Below are positions 28,441 through 38,662 of a stretch of DNA of 64,000 nt, in pieces; position 1 is the first letter of the stretch; the number at the start of each line of letters is the position of its first letter. Below the pieces are notes generated by a model. That model had not been told where the DNA came from. It did no database searches and saw only the letters and a list, made by a program, of their open reading frames with translations. The translations under genes were made by a program, and so were the position numbers. The stretch is taken from the NCBI RefSeq assembly GCF_000002995.4, contig NW_025062479.1, positions 9,663,721 through 9,727,720 on the forward strand, read 5' to 3'. This stretch comes from Brugia malayi (Eukaryota > Nematoda > Chromadorea > Rhabditida > Onchocercidae).

Positions 28441-28672
28441 ATAGATAAATTTCCTACTAATGAAAACCTATCTTGTTCTTTAATCTTTGGCATTTCTGGT
28501 TTTTGAAGAGAAAGAGAGAGAAAGAAAAAAGAGAAAGGGGTAACAGAAATTAAAGGATGGCAAAATTTGATTAATTAAGAATAGAAGGGTTCAGTTTTTT
28601 TTTTAATTAAAGTATGCTAATTTTATGACAGAAAAAGTATCATCATTTCTAAAGAAAAATAAATTTCCTTGC
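28441..28672. repeat. diverged flank of inverted repeat I, copy A
   Basis: Aligns by eye, in inverted orientation and with many substitutions and small indels, to about 34846-35050. Shared landmarks are an AATAGATAAATTTC block, a TTTCTGGTTTTTG block, a GA-rich tract and CAAAATTTGATTAATTA. It directly adjoins the identical 1070-bp arm, so homology is older than the identical core. Confidence 0.7.
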
Positions 28673-29742
28673 ACATATATGATCATTTTTAAATAATCGA
28701 ATGACATTGTGAGTCCTATTACGAATGTATAAAAGGTGATGAAAATTATCACTTAATCATTTCGTCGGAATTGCTGTGATGAACGGTAATGGGATCGGAG
28801 TAATCATTTTGAGTTCTAATTGAAATAGCACATCGGTTGTTTCTAATATCATCAAAGCATCGCATCTTGCATGCTTGAATTATTCACTGAGAAGATTTAA
28901 AAAAGTTTATTAGTAACAACATAACAGTACGGATTAAAAGTTTCTCCATTTAAATAGAAAAAAAGAAACCTGAAAATGAATTCCTATATCAAAAGAGAAA
29001 TTCACCTGAATAATACTCTTTGATATTTAAGGCAGTTACAAAAAACACGTCATGCTCAGTTTGTCGTGAAATCCACACTAAAATCAAAGTAAGAATTTTA
29101 TTAGGAAATCATAGTTAGTGAGAAATTTAGTAAAAATTTTTTTTTATTTTTCCACAAATAACATTTGCTTTCCAGAAGAATTCTAATTTTCCAGTAAAAA
29201 ATAATTTCCGTTTAAGAATGATCAAAAAATAAAAATAGATTTCTCAGATAGACGGGAAGGAATGGAAAGAAAGAAGGAAGAGAAGAAGCGGCTTGCGAAG
29301 AAACTTTGAGAAATGAAAAAGTGTGTGTTTAGAGGAGGAGAATGGTTAGATTTCATTTTGAATATCCAATAAATTTTGGTTTGGTGCAATGTGGTGAGGA
29401 TCAAGACAAATGGCTTGAGAAGGATTGCATAAAAAAAGTGAACCATCAACTGTAAATAATGAATTTTTTGTTGATAATATTATACTAATCGAATTTCTCG
29501 CTAATTTCACTTTTGTCAGTTTTAAACTATTCACCCGATACAAATTAGATTAGTAATAAATGCTGAAATGTGGAACTGTCACACAAAAAGAAAAGACATT
29601 GTTGTTTGTTGTTTGCGCTCTTCCTCTCACATCTGAACGATATTTGGAATAGGTGAAGAAGATGATAACAAAGAAAGAAAAGCAACCGTACTTTCTCACA
29701 TATCAAATTGCAATGAAATGCAAAAGATGGGCAAATTAAAGT
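28673..29742. repeat. 1070-bp inverted repeat unit I, copy A
   Basis: Reverse complement of 33776-34845 over its whole length with no indel: paired coordinates always sum to 63518, and homopolymer lengths match where checked. Both copies give the same 65- and 75-residue frames, but these lack convincing coding character. A 45-bp portion has a third near-copy at 32310-32354. Confidence 0.93.
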
Positions 29743-29957
29743 GATTAGAACAAAACTCCACTTGAACGCCATATTCCTGCAAACTCATCCAACAGTTCAC
29801 TAACAAGTTCATATAACTATATTTCTCAATGTCACAGTTTCAACTGAGGCTGATAAATATACAAGATTCAAAGCATTCATAAAAAAATTCAGAGATGCAT
29901 CAACGAATAGATTAAAATAAAAGCATGTAGAAAAAGTGTTACTCATTATTCGAAATC

Positions 29958-31708
29958 TTATTTGGAGGGAATTTCAGAATTTTCACTTTCTAGCTCTTTA
30001 TCCTTATCCATCAGAAGTTTTGCCAAATTTCTAGACCAAATTTTATGTTCTTTTTGATATATTTTGATATTTTCGTCTTTAACTCGTTCAGCTCTTAATA
30101 TCAACTCATATTCTCGTTTGAATTGTTGATATGTGTCATCTACTGTTTGAGCGGAAAAGTATGATACGCTAAACATGATCAACGATAGAGTCAGCCTGAA
30201 AATAACATACCAGGCAAAAAGCGAAAAAAAAAAATCACGATATCAGTGTTTGAATTTTAGTTAGCAAACACAAACAACGCAAGAGTAAAGCCTTACGCAT
30301 TCACTTCCAGAATTAAATCGATAAACTGACGTAACATTACTACTAGAATTATCTAAGAAAAAAAAAAAGAATAACAAAAATGATACCCGCACGTTAACCC
30401 AAGACTTGCTGCTTGCACCATTTTTCGCACACCTAGTGGACATGCAACTACAGATGACACTGAAGCTGAAATAAAAGACATTTCTTCACTTTAATTTCGA
30501 AAAATCACGTAATTAACTAATTCTGATCAGTTCTTTTTCATTGCGTTCTACACTCTATACTCACATTTTCACTGAATCTCGCAACCCTCAGTTGATTTCT
30601 AAAGAAAAAAAAAAATGCAAACATTCACTTGTTATAATGGGAATAGTCCAAAGTGAAAAATGGCCGCGCCATGCTGCAACATGTGTGATCGCTGCTCTAA
30701 AAGTAATTATAACACAAAATGCGAACATCAGTCTTCATTTTCAAATTCCTAAATAAATGGAACACTTCCTGAACATTTTGAATGTGCTGACATTGCCGCT
30801 TACTTCTTTAAGACCATCTAAAATCAAATGTGTATCATTTTTTTTTTTTTTAATTTCACTTGTAAGATTAACAGAAAGATGTCAAGACATGATCTATGAA
30901 AGAATATATTAGAGAGCGAGAAGAAAAAAAAAAACATCTTACACCATACATCCAACATATAATGATGCTAGAGTACCGTTAATTGCTCCCAAGCGCAGAA
31001 ATGATGTAAATGCATAATCCCATTTACGCCTCTGAAAAACTTCTTAAACAAAAACGAGGTAATTTTAATTGACATTACAGTTTTAGACCAGAAATAAATA
31101 GGTAAGTGGTCTAAGGATGTGTAATGGGAGTCACATCTTTAGAAAATTGACAATATTTCTTGCAGCAATCGGTATAGAAGTTATTTGTACCACTAACTTT
31201 ACAAATGCAGCAAACGTATAAATGACTACTAACCAGTGCGTCACGTGGACTAAGAAATATTCGACCCCTCGCGTAACGATTATAACGGTCAGCAGCTCTC
31301 TGCCATCCTAGAGGACCTGTGAAGAATACTGTACCAATAAATGTCCATTCTACACATGGCATCAATATACTCGTCTCAAAATGTACATCTGTAACATCAC
31401 AAGCATAGTAAATTTCAAAATCTACAAACACAGGATATATCTTTACAAACCTTTATTAAAATATACATTTTTCAATCGCTGCCAACCACTAGTATTGGAA
31501 TCATCCGCATGTTCATTCTCAATAACAACTTCGTCTTTGGTATCTAAAAATTCTTCACTTTTTTGTATCACAAAGAAAAAAAAATGAATATTGCTGTTGT
31601 TTGATTTGAAGTGAAATTCTTAGTACGACAATATTACTTTTTACGTACTAGTCAATGTCATACATCAGTTCTACCTGAAACAGCTGAAGTATTTGATGAA
31701 TGGCCCAT
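29958..31708 (-). CDS. TIMMDC1-like mitochondrial complex I assembly factor (7 exons, 251 aa)
   Basis: TIMMDC1 is a Tim17/22/23-type inner-membrane protein that helps build the membrane arm of respiratory complex I. Exons: 31675-31708, 31451-31543, 31234-31388, 30943-31031, 30629-30696, 30387-30465, 29958-30195; total 756 bases with all phases matching. The order of features follows the family: an N-terminal hydrophilic part leading to SGWQRLKNVYF (compare TGWERLRELF in vertebrates), a first membrane segment (WTFIGTVFFTG), a YNRYARGR basic stretch, RRKWDYAFTSFLRLG and GTLASLYVG, two further hydrophobic segments (WTIPIITTSVSSVV; GLTCGLTLSLIMFSVSYF), and a charged C-terminal helix (KREYELILRAERVKDENIK). 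Similarity is recognisable but low, so the call rests on order and spacing. The gene sits between the inverted copies of repeat I. Confidence 0.75.
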
Positions 31709-32309
31709 GCTTTACAGTTTCGTTCTTAACAAGTGCATGGAATTAAAAAGCTGTGTTGAATAACGCAATTGAAATGAGTGTTTAGTTAATAATAAGGATG
31801 TTTCATTTAAATGATTTACCCAAATTTCGCGAAAAAAACTGCCACAATTTATTTGGAATACTACTGAACTTTGACCAAGGCATTCCTCTCTCCTCATCTG
31901 ACATAATCACGGCTTCTCACCACTTCACACAAACGTAACGTCAATAAACTGTCTTCACTTGGACATATTTTACACCTGCTTAGGCAACATATATGTTTAA
32001 AAATACTTCGCCCATGCATAATTTAAATCCCTGACTAATTCCATACAAATCACTAGATGAACGAATTACCCGACCCCTCAGAACTCAATTTTACCAGCAG
32101 ATCGCACCAGTATTTGAATGTGTCCCAATGAAAACGCCGGATCAGGCCTTAGATGAATAGTGCACACGGACAAACAAGCAGGTATTACTCCACCGACTTA
32201 CGAAAGGTGAGAGAATGGCAAGAAAACAAAGTGGCGGAAATGGTATAATTGACCGCACGGGTTGCAAATGTTACCATAGCGGTGGGTACATGCAAATGTA
32301 CAGTATTTC

Positions 32310-32354
32310 TCTTTTCTTTTTGTGTGACACTTCTACATTTCAGCATTTATTACT
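32310..32354 (+). repeat. 45-bp near-copy of part of repeat I
   Basis: Matches 33922-33966 with two mismatches (and thus 29552-29596 on the opposite strand). It is the only part of unit I seen here, 140 bases left of repeat unit D copy B. Confidence 0.7.
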
Positions 32355-32480
32355 GTATCAGACTTTCAAAATTTACGAAACTCTTCCAAGTCAATATTTT
32401 ATTCAGCATTTGCTACATGGTTAAATTCTTTATTTGTTAAATCAATTAACCCATCCACCGAATTATAAATAAATTACAAT

Positions 32481-33080
32481 TTAAGATGATTTTTCGACAA
32501 GACTTTCGCAGATATATCGTGAGGAATCCAAACTACTAATTTCAAATATGGGACTATGCCATGGATGGTAATCAACGGAACAGTTTTTCCTTAGTTTTGA
32601 TATTGACAGTGGGTCTTGCACGGGTTTGAAATCTGATTTAACGATACTACGCTTCAATTCTATTAAATCTGACTTGCTTAATGAATATGCACAGTGCTTA
32701 GATGCATTGAACTTGGTACCCTCCAATAACTTCTTGGATGTAGTAACAAAATCCGGTTCCGGTACTACACTGGATAGGGGACAAGTGTTATCCAGCTTCA
32801 GTGACATACCCTCAAATACTGCGGAAAGCACCATTGTTGCGCATTTTTCAGCAGCATCACTGAAAACGATCACTTTCTCATTGTTATCCAGGGAGAACAA
32901 GATGGAATCAGCAGCAGTAGTAGTAGAAGTTGCGTTATTTAAGTCAATACTTGCAGAAGGTACATGTCCAGCACCGTCAATATTAGCAGTAAAGATCTCT
33001 AGCTTTCTTGGTGATTCTGTTCCATCACCACCACCGCCACTCCTATACACAGTATTCATGCCCTTTGCAGAGGACAACAT
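32481..33080 (-). pseudogene. truncated copy B of the uncharacterised protein (up to 199 aa)
   Basis: Identical to copy A at 26724-27497 from the ATG through ...RYICESLV. The frame then leaves the repeat and stops after four unrelated residues (EKSS), so the 3' portion of copy A, including its candidate splice donor, is missing. Upstream, the microsatellite that precedes copy A is replaced by a retroelement fragment. Most likely a non-functional partial duplicate, though the frame itself is intact. Confidence 0.6.
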
Positions 33081-33247
33081 AATAGTCAATTGTAATCTGA
33101 ATAGACTGTGTAGTCGCAAATCGACAACTCGTGCCTTCCACTACTAATTGTTTTGTTCCGGATGCTTGTGACGGCCTCTTCCTGGCAAGGGACAAATACA
33201 ATACAGACAAAACGTGTGTCTATGTGTGTGTTCATATGTATGTCTGT
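32494..33247. repeat. 754-bp direct repeat unit D, copy B
   Basis: Same orientation and sequence as 26911-27664. Its right edge (after ATGTATGTCTGT) joins directly to a BEL/Pao integrase fragment. Confidence 0.93.
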
Positions 33248-33475
33248 AATATTCAAATGTTCGAGAACATATGGCTCGAGTTTTTGGAATGACTCTGCAC
33301 GGCTGGAAGTCCATCTCCATCTCTTGCAAACCATAAATTTATCTAATTCTGTTCTCAATTTCGATAGTATATGTGCAATTCCTACATGGTACAGTTCCTC
33401 GTGTTGTTGTGTAAATCGAATATAAACTCTCTTCATTTGGGTTGTATCGCGGAAGGTAAATTGAATGTAAACCAT
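33248..33475 (-). mobile_element. BEL/Pao integrase zinc-binding fragment (degenerate)
   Basis: The minus-strand frame contains QQHEELYHVGIAHILSKLR and, after a gap, KFMVCKRW. This is the HHCC-type N-terminal integrase domain of BEL/Pao LTR retrotransposons, with the usual stretch between LR and the C..C pair deleted. No LTRs, protease or reverse transcriptase were found nearby, so this is a fragment. Confidence 0.7.
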
Positions 33476-33494
33476 CTATTTTCTGGATTAATAT

Positions 33495-33695
33495 TTTGGA
33501 TTAGATTATATGGCCCCTTTTTCTATTAAAACTGAGAATGGCAAAAAATGGGTGGCGTTCTTCATATATTTCACAACAAGAGCAGTACGTTTAGAACAGG
33601 TAGAAAATCGATCGACGAAAGTTCTTTACACATACTAAGAAGATTTGTTACCTAAAATGAGTGATAATGCCAGCCAATCCCAATTAGTTTTCAAA
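33495..33695 (+). mobile_element. BEL/Pao integrase catalytic-core fragment (degenerate)
   Basis: The plus-strand translation shows GLDYMAPFSIKTENGKKW, then FFIYFTTRAVRLEQVE, then a stop at about 33639, and, in a shifted frame, MSDNASQSQLVFK. These match the first and second catalytic-Asp regions of a BEL/Pao integrase core. A stop, a frameshift and loss of the rest make it non-functional. It points away from the zinc-binding fragment next to it. Confidence 0.75.
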
Positions 33696-33775
33696 TAATT
33701 CCTTTATTTGTTAAGAATGCTATTAGTTGTTCACTTCGTCCCATAAATTCAGAATTTCCACTCCCTAGCTTTTTT

Positions 33776-34845
33776 ACTTTAATTTGCCCATCTTTTGCAT
33801 TTCATTGCAATTTGATATGTGAGAAAGTACGGTTGCTTTTCTTTCTTTGTTATCATCTTCTTCACCTATTCCAAATATCGTTCAGATGTGAGAGGAAGAG
33901 CGCAAACAACAAACAACAATGTCTTTTCTTTTTGTGTGACAGTTCCACATTTCAGCATTTATTACTAATCTAATTTGTATCGGGTGAATAGTTTAAAACT
34001 GACAAAAGTGAAATTAGCGAGAAATTCGATTAGTATAATATTATCAACAAAAAATTCATTATTTACAGTTGATGGTTCACTTTTTTTATGCAATCCTTCT
34101 CAAGCCATTTGTCTTGATCCTCACCACATTGCACCAAACCAAAATTTATTGGATATTCAAAATGAAATCTAACCATTCTCCTCCTCTAAACACACACTTT
34201 TTCATTTCTCAAAGTTTCTTCGCAAGCCGCTTCTTCTCTTCCTTCTTTCTTTCCATTCCTTCCCGTCTATCTGAGAAATCTATTTTTATTTTTTGATCAT
34301 TCTTAAACGGAAATTATTTTTTACTGGAAAATTAGAATTCTTCTGGAAAGCAAATGTTATTTGTGGAAAAATAAAAAAAAATTTTTACTAAATTTCTCAC
34401 TAACTATGATTTCCTAATAAAATTCTTACTTTGATTTTAGTGTGGATTTCACGACAAACTGAGCATGACGTGTTTTTTGTAACTGCCTTAAATATCAAAG
34501 AGTATTATTCAGGTGAATTTCTCTTTTGATATAGGAATTCATTTTCAGGTTTCTTTTTTTCTATTTAAATGGAGAAACTTTTAATCCGTACTGTTATGTT
34601 GTTACTAATAAACTTTTTTAAATCTTCTCAGTGAATAATTCAAGCATGCAAGATGCGATGCTTTGATGATATTAGAAACAACCGATGTGCTATTTCAATT
34701 AGAACTCAAAATGATTACTCCGATCCCATTACCGTTCATCACAGCAATTCCGACGAAATGATTAAGTGATAATTTTCATCACCTTTTATACATTCGTAAT
34801 AGGACTCACAATGTCATTCGATTATTTAAAAATGATCATATATGT
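33776..34845. repeat. 1070-bp inverted repeat unit I, copy B
   Basis: Reverse complement of 28673-29742. The inner spacing between the arms is 4033 bases and includes the TIMMDC1-like gene and repeat D copy B. Confidence 0.93.
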
Positions 34846-35050
34846 AAAGTCATCTGTTATAGAATTGGCATATTTCAATGAAAGAAAAAATTTTGAATCC
34901 TTTTATTCCTAATTAATCAAATTTTGCTACCCTTCAAATCCTTCCTTCTTTTTCCCTCTCTCTCTCTCTCTGTTCCTCCAAAAACCAGAAATATCAAATG
35001 TCAAAGAACAATATAGGTTTTTAATATTATGAAATTTATCTATTGGCTGA
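34846..35050. repeat. diverged flank of inverted repeat I, copy B
   Basis: Diverged inverted partner of 28441-28672. It ends about 100 bases short of the stop codon of the next gene. Confidence 0.7.
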
Positions 35051-35146
35051 TTAGATACTGACCGATGTTCATTATGATGTCAGGTATGATGTATGCATAA
35101 ATTTTTGATAATCAGATTGCTTAAATTTGCTCGTTTAGTGCTATAT

Positions 35147-36177
35147 TTATAAAATAGTTGGAGCATTCTTGGAAGAGATGACTTTGAGTTTCTCCTCAAC
35201 ATACCAGTAGTGATGCCACAGAACAAAAGTGAAAAGCCAGTTCGAAGTGAAACCCATCAGATAAACAGTAAATGCCGTGCCGAATTCTGTATCCACCTTG
35301 CCGCTCAATGCGTCAAGCATTTTTGGCGCTGTTGCCATTGTCAATACTGCTAATCCGAGAGCATAAGATGATTGCATCAAAAGTGCTGAGAAAATTTTAA
35401 TCAAAGAAGTTTCAATACTTGTTGAACTAAAAAAGTACGCAGGTTCTGCGTTATTTCACTGCTGAAGAATGGAATAGATTCTGAACCGTTTCACATCAAT
35501 GATAAAATAGTAAAAATAGCAGTGATATGTGGACTCGAATACACTTACCTGGCCAAAGTAACCAGATTGGTTTGATAAGGAAAAATAATGCGATTAACAG
35601 TAAAAACAATGAACTGGTATGTGACAAACACCAAACAGAACGCATAAAACCACCGTCCAGATAATTTGCAATACATTCACTGGTCCCTAGTATGCGATGC
35701 ATTAGCCCGTAATCGAATATGATAATATCATAGGCTAAAAACTGAAACGAGGAACTGTATTTCAGATTATAAAGTGTTAAGGAGAGAGGAAGAAAGAGAA
35801 GAGAATCAAATCTGATGCTGTATGATAATACGAAATTACCGAAAGTTTGATTCTTGAGTAATAACAAATTTCACTTTTCATTTTATCAAAAGTACGAAAA
35901 TATTTCTTGGATTAAATTCATTAAATTTACATTTTAGTCATGCAAATGATATAGATTCATGATGGATACGGCTTTAAACAATTTTTTTTGAAGCAAATTA
36001 AGGATGCAATCAGGCAAACAGTTCCATTTAACTTATCACTCATTAAAATGTATATGACTTTAAAAAAGTAATTTCTAAAAACGAAAAGAAATTTACCATC
36101 TCAGCTGAAGTTGAAGTTGCTGTGATATTTGACTGGCATGCAAAAATGGTATTGTTTTTTCGTATCGAGTAGGCATG
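35147..36177 (-). CDS. multi-pass membrane protein of unknown function, 5' end unresolved
   Basis: I do not recognise this family. Three exons join in phase: 36097-36177, 35549-35741, 35147-35385, giving 170 residues so far. An upstream exon with the start codon must be missing, because the first exon has no in-frame ATG before its last codon. Visible features: a Ser/Thr-rich lead (ITATSTSAEM), then YDIIIFDYGLMHRILG, a hydrophobic helix (SSLFLLLIALFFLIKPIW), a second (YALGLAVLTMATAP), a third (LMGFTSNWLFTFVLW) followed by HHYWYVEEKLKV, and a short polar tail. Splice sites are strong (CAG before GTAAGTG; TTTCTCAG). It may be nematode-restricted. The stop codon lies about 100 bases from the diverged repeat flank. 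Confidence 0.65.
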
Positions 36178-38662
36178 CTAAATTAATTGTTTCGTTCATT
36201 TTTTTCCTTTTTTTCTGTTTTTAAATACTTTTTTCTTCAGATTTTAAATATGTTATCAATTTTGCAAAAAAAAAAAGTTTTTTGGTTTGATTATTTTCCG
36301 AAAAATTCTCAACCTTAATGGAGATAATCTTTTAAGCATGCTGATATAATAGCATGGATTATTATCTATCAATTTAGTTTAGGCTTTCGATTAAACGAAA
36401 ATCAAGCAAATAGTTTTTTCTTTCATCAGTAACTGTTTCATAAACTTCCAATTTCAACCGACATGAAAGCGTTCTTCCATGCACAATCAATAGAATCATC
36501 TATATATTGAATGATTGCTTAGAACTGACACTACCGCATACTAAATGCGGTTATTTATTAGCGGTTATTTGTTGCTAAATTAAAATTATTATAGGTTCCA
36601 TAATGTCATAATAAGGTAATTTTATTTTTTTATTACTTTTTCAAATTTTTTTAAAGTCATAAAATTATTAATTATAACAGTATAACTAGATTTTTTTCCC
36701 CATCCTATTCAAATTATCTATACGATGGCATCAAATTGATTATTCTTGGCACTTTTATAACAATATCAAGTGGAAAAGTTAGCATTATTTGGACAGACTT
36801 TTATTCATGTATTTATTTTTGTTTAGCATTCATATATGCGATAACATAATACATGAATAGTTTGAAATATTAATAAAAGAAGGTGACCTGAAGAAGTGAA
36901 GTAAGAGCAACAAGAAACTGTAAAATTGCAAAGATGATACAAAGATATCTGTTTTTGAGAGGTAAACCACAAACGTAAGTATATTTATCTCCAATTGCAA
37001 TAAATAAGCAAAGCTTCATGGGAACAAAAAGGCTTATTTATTGCAGATTGTTGAACTGAATGAACTCTGTTGAAGATTTTTTCCTGTTAGCGGTTAATTA
37101 GCACTTTTAGGCCCATTAACACTAATTCATTTTCATCCATAAATGTACATTTACACACTAGTCCAATATATTTTTTGCATCTTTACTACTCTAAACAAAT
37201 TCTGGCTTGTAATGAAATGAATTTTCAAGTTCTAAAAAGAATATCTTTCCATAAATTACAATTTAAGATAATTTTTACTTTTCATTGAAAGCATTTCTCA
37301 TAAATTTTAAACTTTATTAAAATCAAAGATACGTCAAATTTCTTTCTCATTTTTTTGCTCAAATGCTAATTAATAACACATCACAAATGATTTCGTTTGA
37401 GAGATGTTTTTTTTTCACATAGTCTTCATTGAAATGTGTTTATCACTCAACGAGACAAGTGTACAGTAAACCGGGTCGAAACTACGAAGCGATGTTTTCG
37501 GCATTCGAATGTGAAGTTTGAAGTAGCTTGATAGGGAGTGTTTGATTATTATCGTTTTGTTTGGCTTACTAAAGTTGGGAGAAAAATACCTAAATGGCAA
37601 GGCCAACGCATGGTTGTCCAAAAAATGTAGGAATTCTCTTTTGAGTTTATAAGTCAGATAAAAGTATCTGATAAATCATCAGCATAAGTTATATTTGCTG
37701 GTCAAAAATTTACCCCACTATAATCATCCAGAACTTACTGGAGCATACTTGTGCCTGTAAATTCGGATGGTTATATGACGAAAAATTCTGGTCGGAAAAT
37801 AAATGTACATATGTTTATATTTAGGTGTTAAAGCAGGGCTTTATTCCATGCTGCTATTCAAAGTTATATCGGTATGTAATACTTGCTGATACGTTAACAT
37901 AAAAGGAATATATGAGTATGTGGAATGAGAATTAATCCTGATAGATTTGTTTTGTAGGGCTTAATATTCTCAAAAAATTTTTGCAAATTTCATAAACTTG
38001 TACGTGAATTTTGGTCAAAATATTTTTGCCTTTTATTCCAGTCAATAAGAAAAGTTTATTAAAAAAACTGACCACTATTTCATTAAACTACTTTCAATTC
38101 AAAAGCATTCTTTGCATTCTCTTTGACCAGTAGAGTGATATGATAACCAGTCTATTGTCGTTGAATTTTTACGGAGTGCATCCGTATCATAATTAAAATA
38201 TTACGCTGAACTGATAAATGATCTAGGATTAATGAAAATGTTTAAAATAATATAGAATTATTATGCCATTTTTTATAAAAGAGTCTGAGATTCTGAGATA
38301 CACGGAATTTCTTAAACGTTATTGCATATACATTGTGCAAAAGTGACTGGTTGAGGTGGATTTTTAGTTTTCTTTGCTTCATGGTTCATATGTACAATGA
38401 TGTTCATTAGATATCATAAAAGAAAACATAAGTGGAATAGATATTGTAAAGAAAGTTTCACTTGTTATTTTTGTAAATAGGAGTTGGGCAAGAATTATTG
38501 AGATTATGTATGTGATTTCAGTAAGTGTTTGTTACTTTTTCATTTTCTGATCATTATAGCTACCAGAGTCATACAGGGCCTTAAAGACTCGAAAAAGAAA
38601 ATGGAGTGGAAATATTTCTACTTGAATTTATTTAGGTAAAGTAGAGGAAAACGGTGCAAGCT
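36178..38662. other. intergenic region
   Basis: Very AT-rich; no exons recognised. Should contain the missing 5' exon of the membrane-protein gene and the promoter of the coiled-coil gene. A candidate trans-splice acceptor (TTTATTTAG) lies about 28 bases before the ATG at 38663. Confidence 0.45.

Noticed and set aside
28673..34845. Repeat copies as a pure assembly artefact
   Set aside because: Not excluded, but the diverged flanks, different junction sequences and orphan third copy argue for a real rearrangement; kept as a finding with the test stated.
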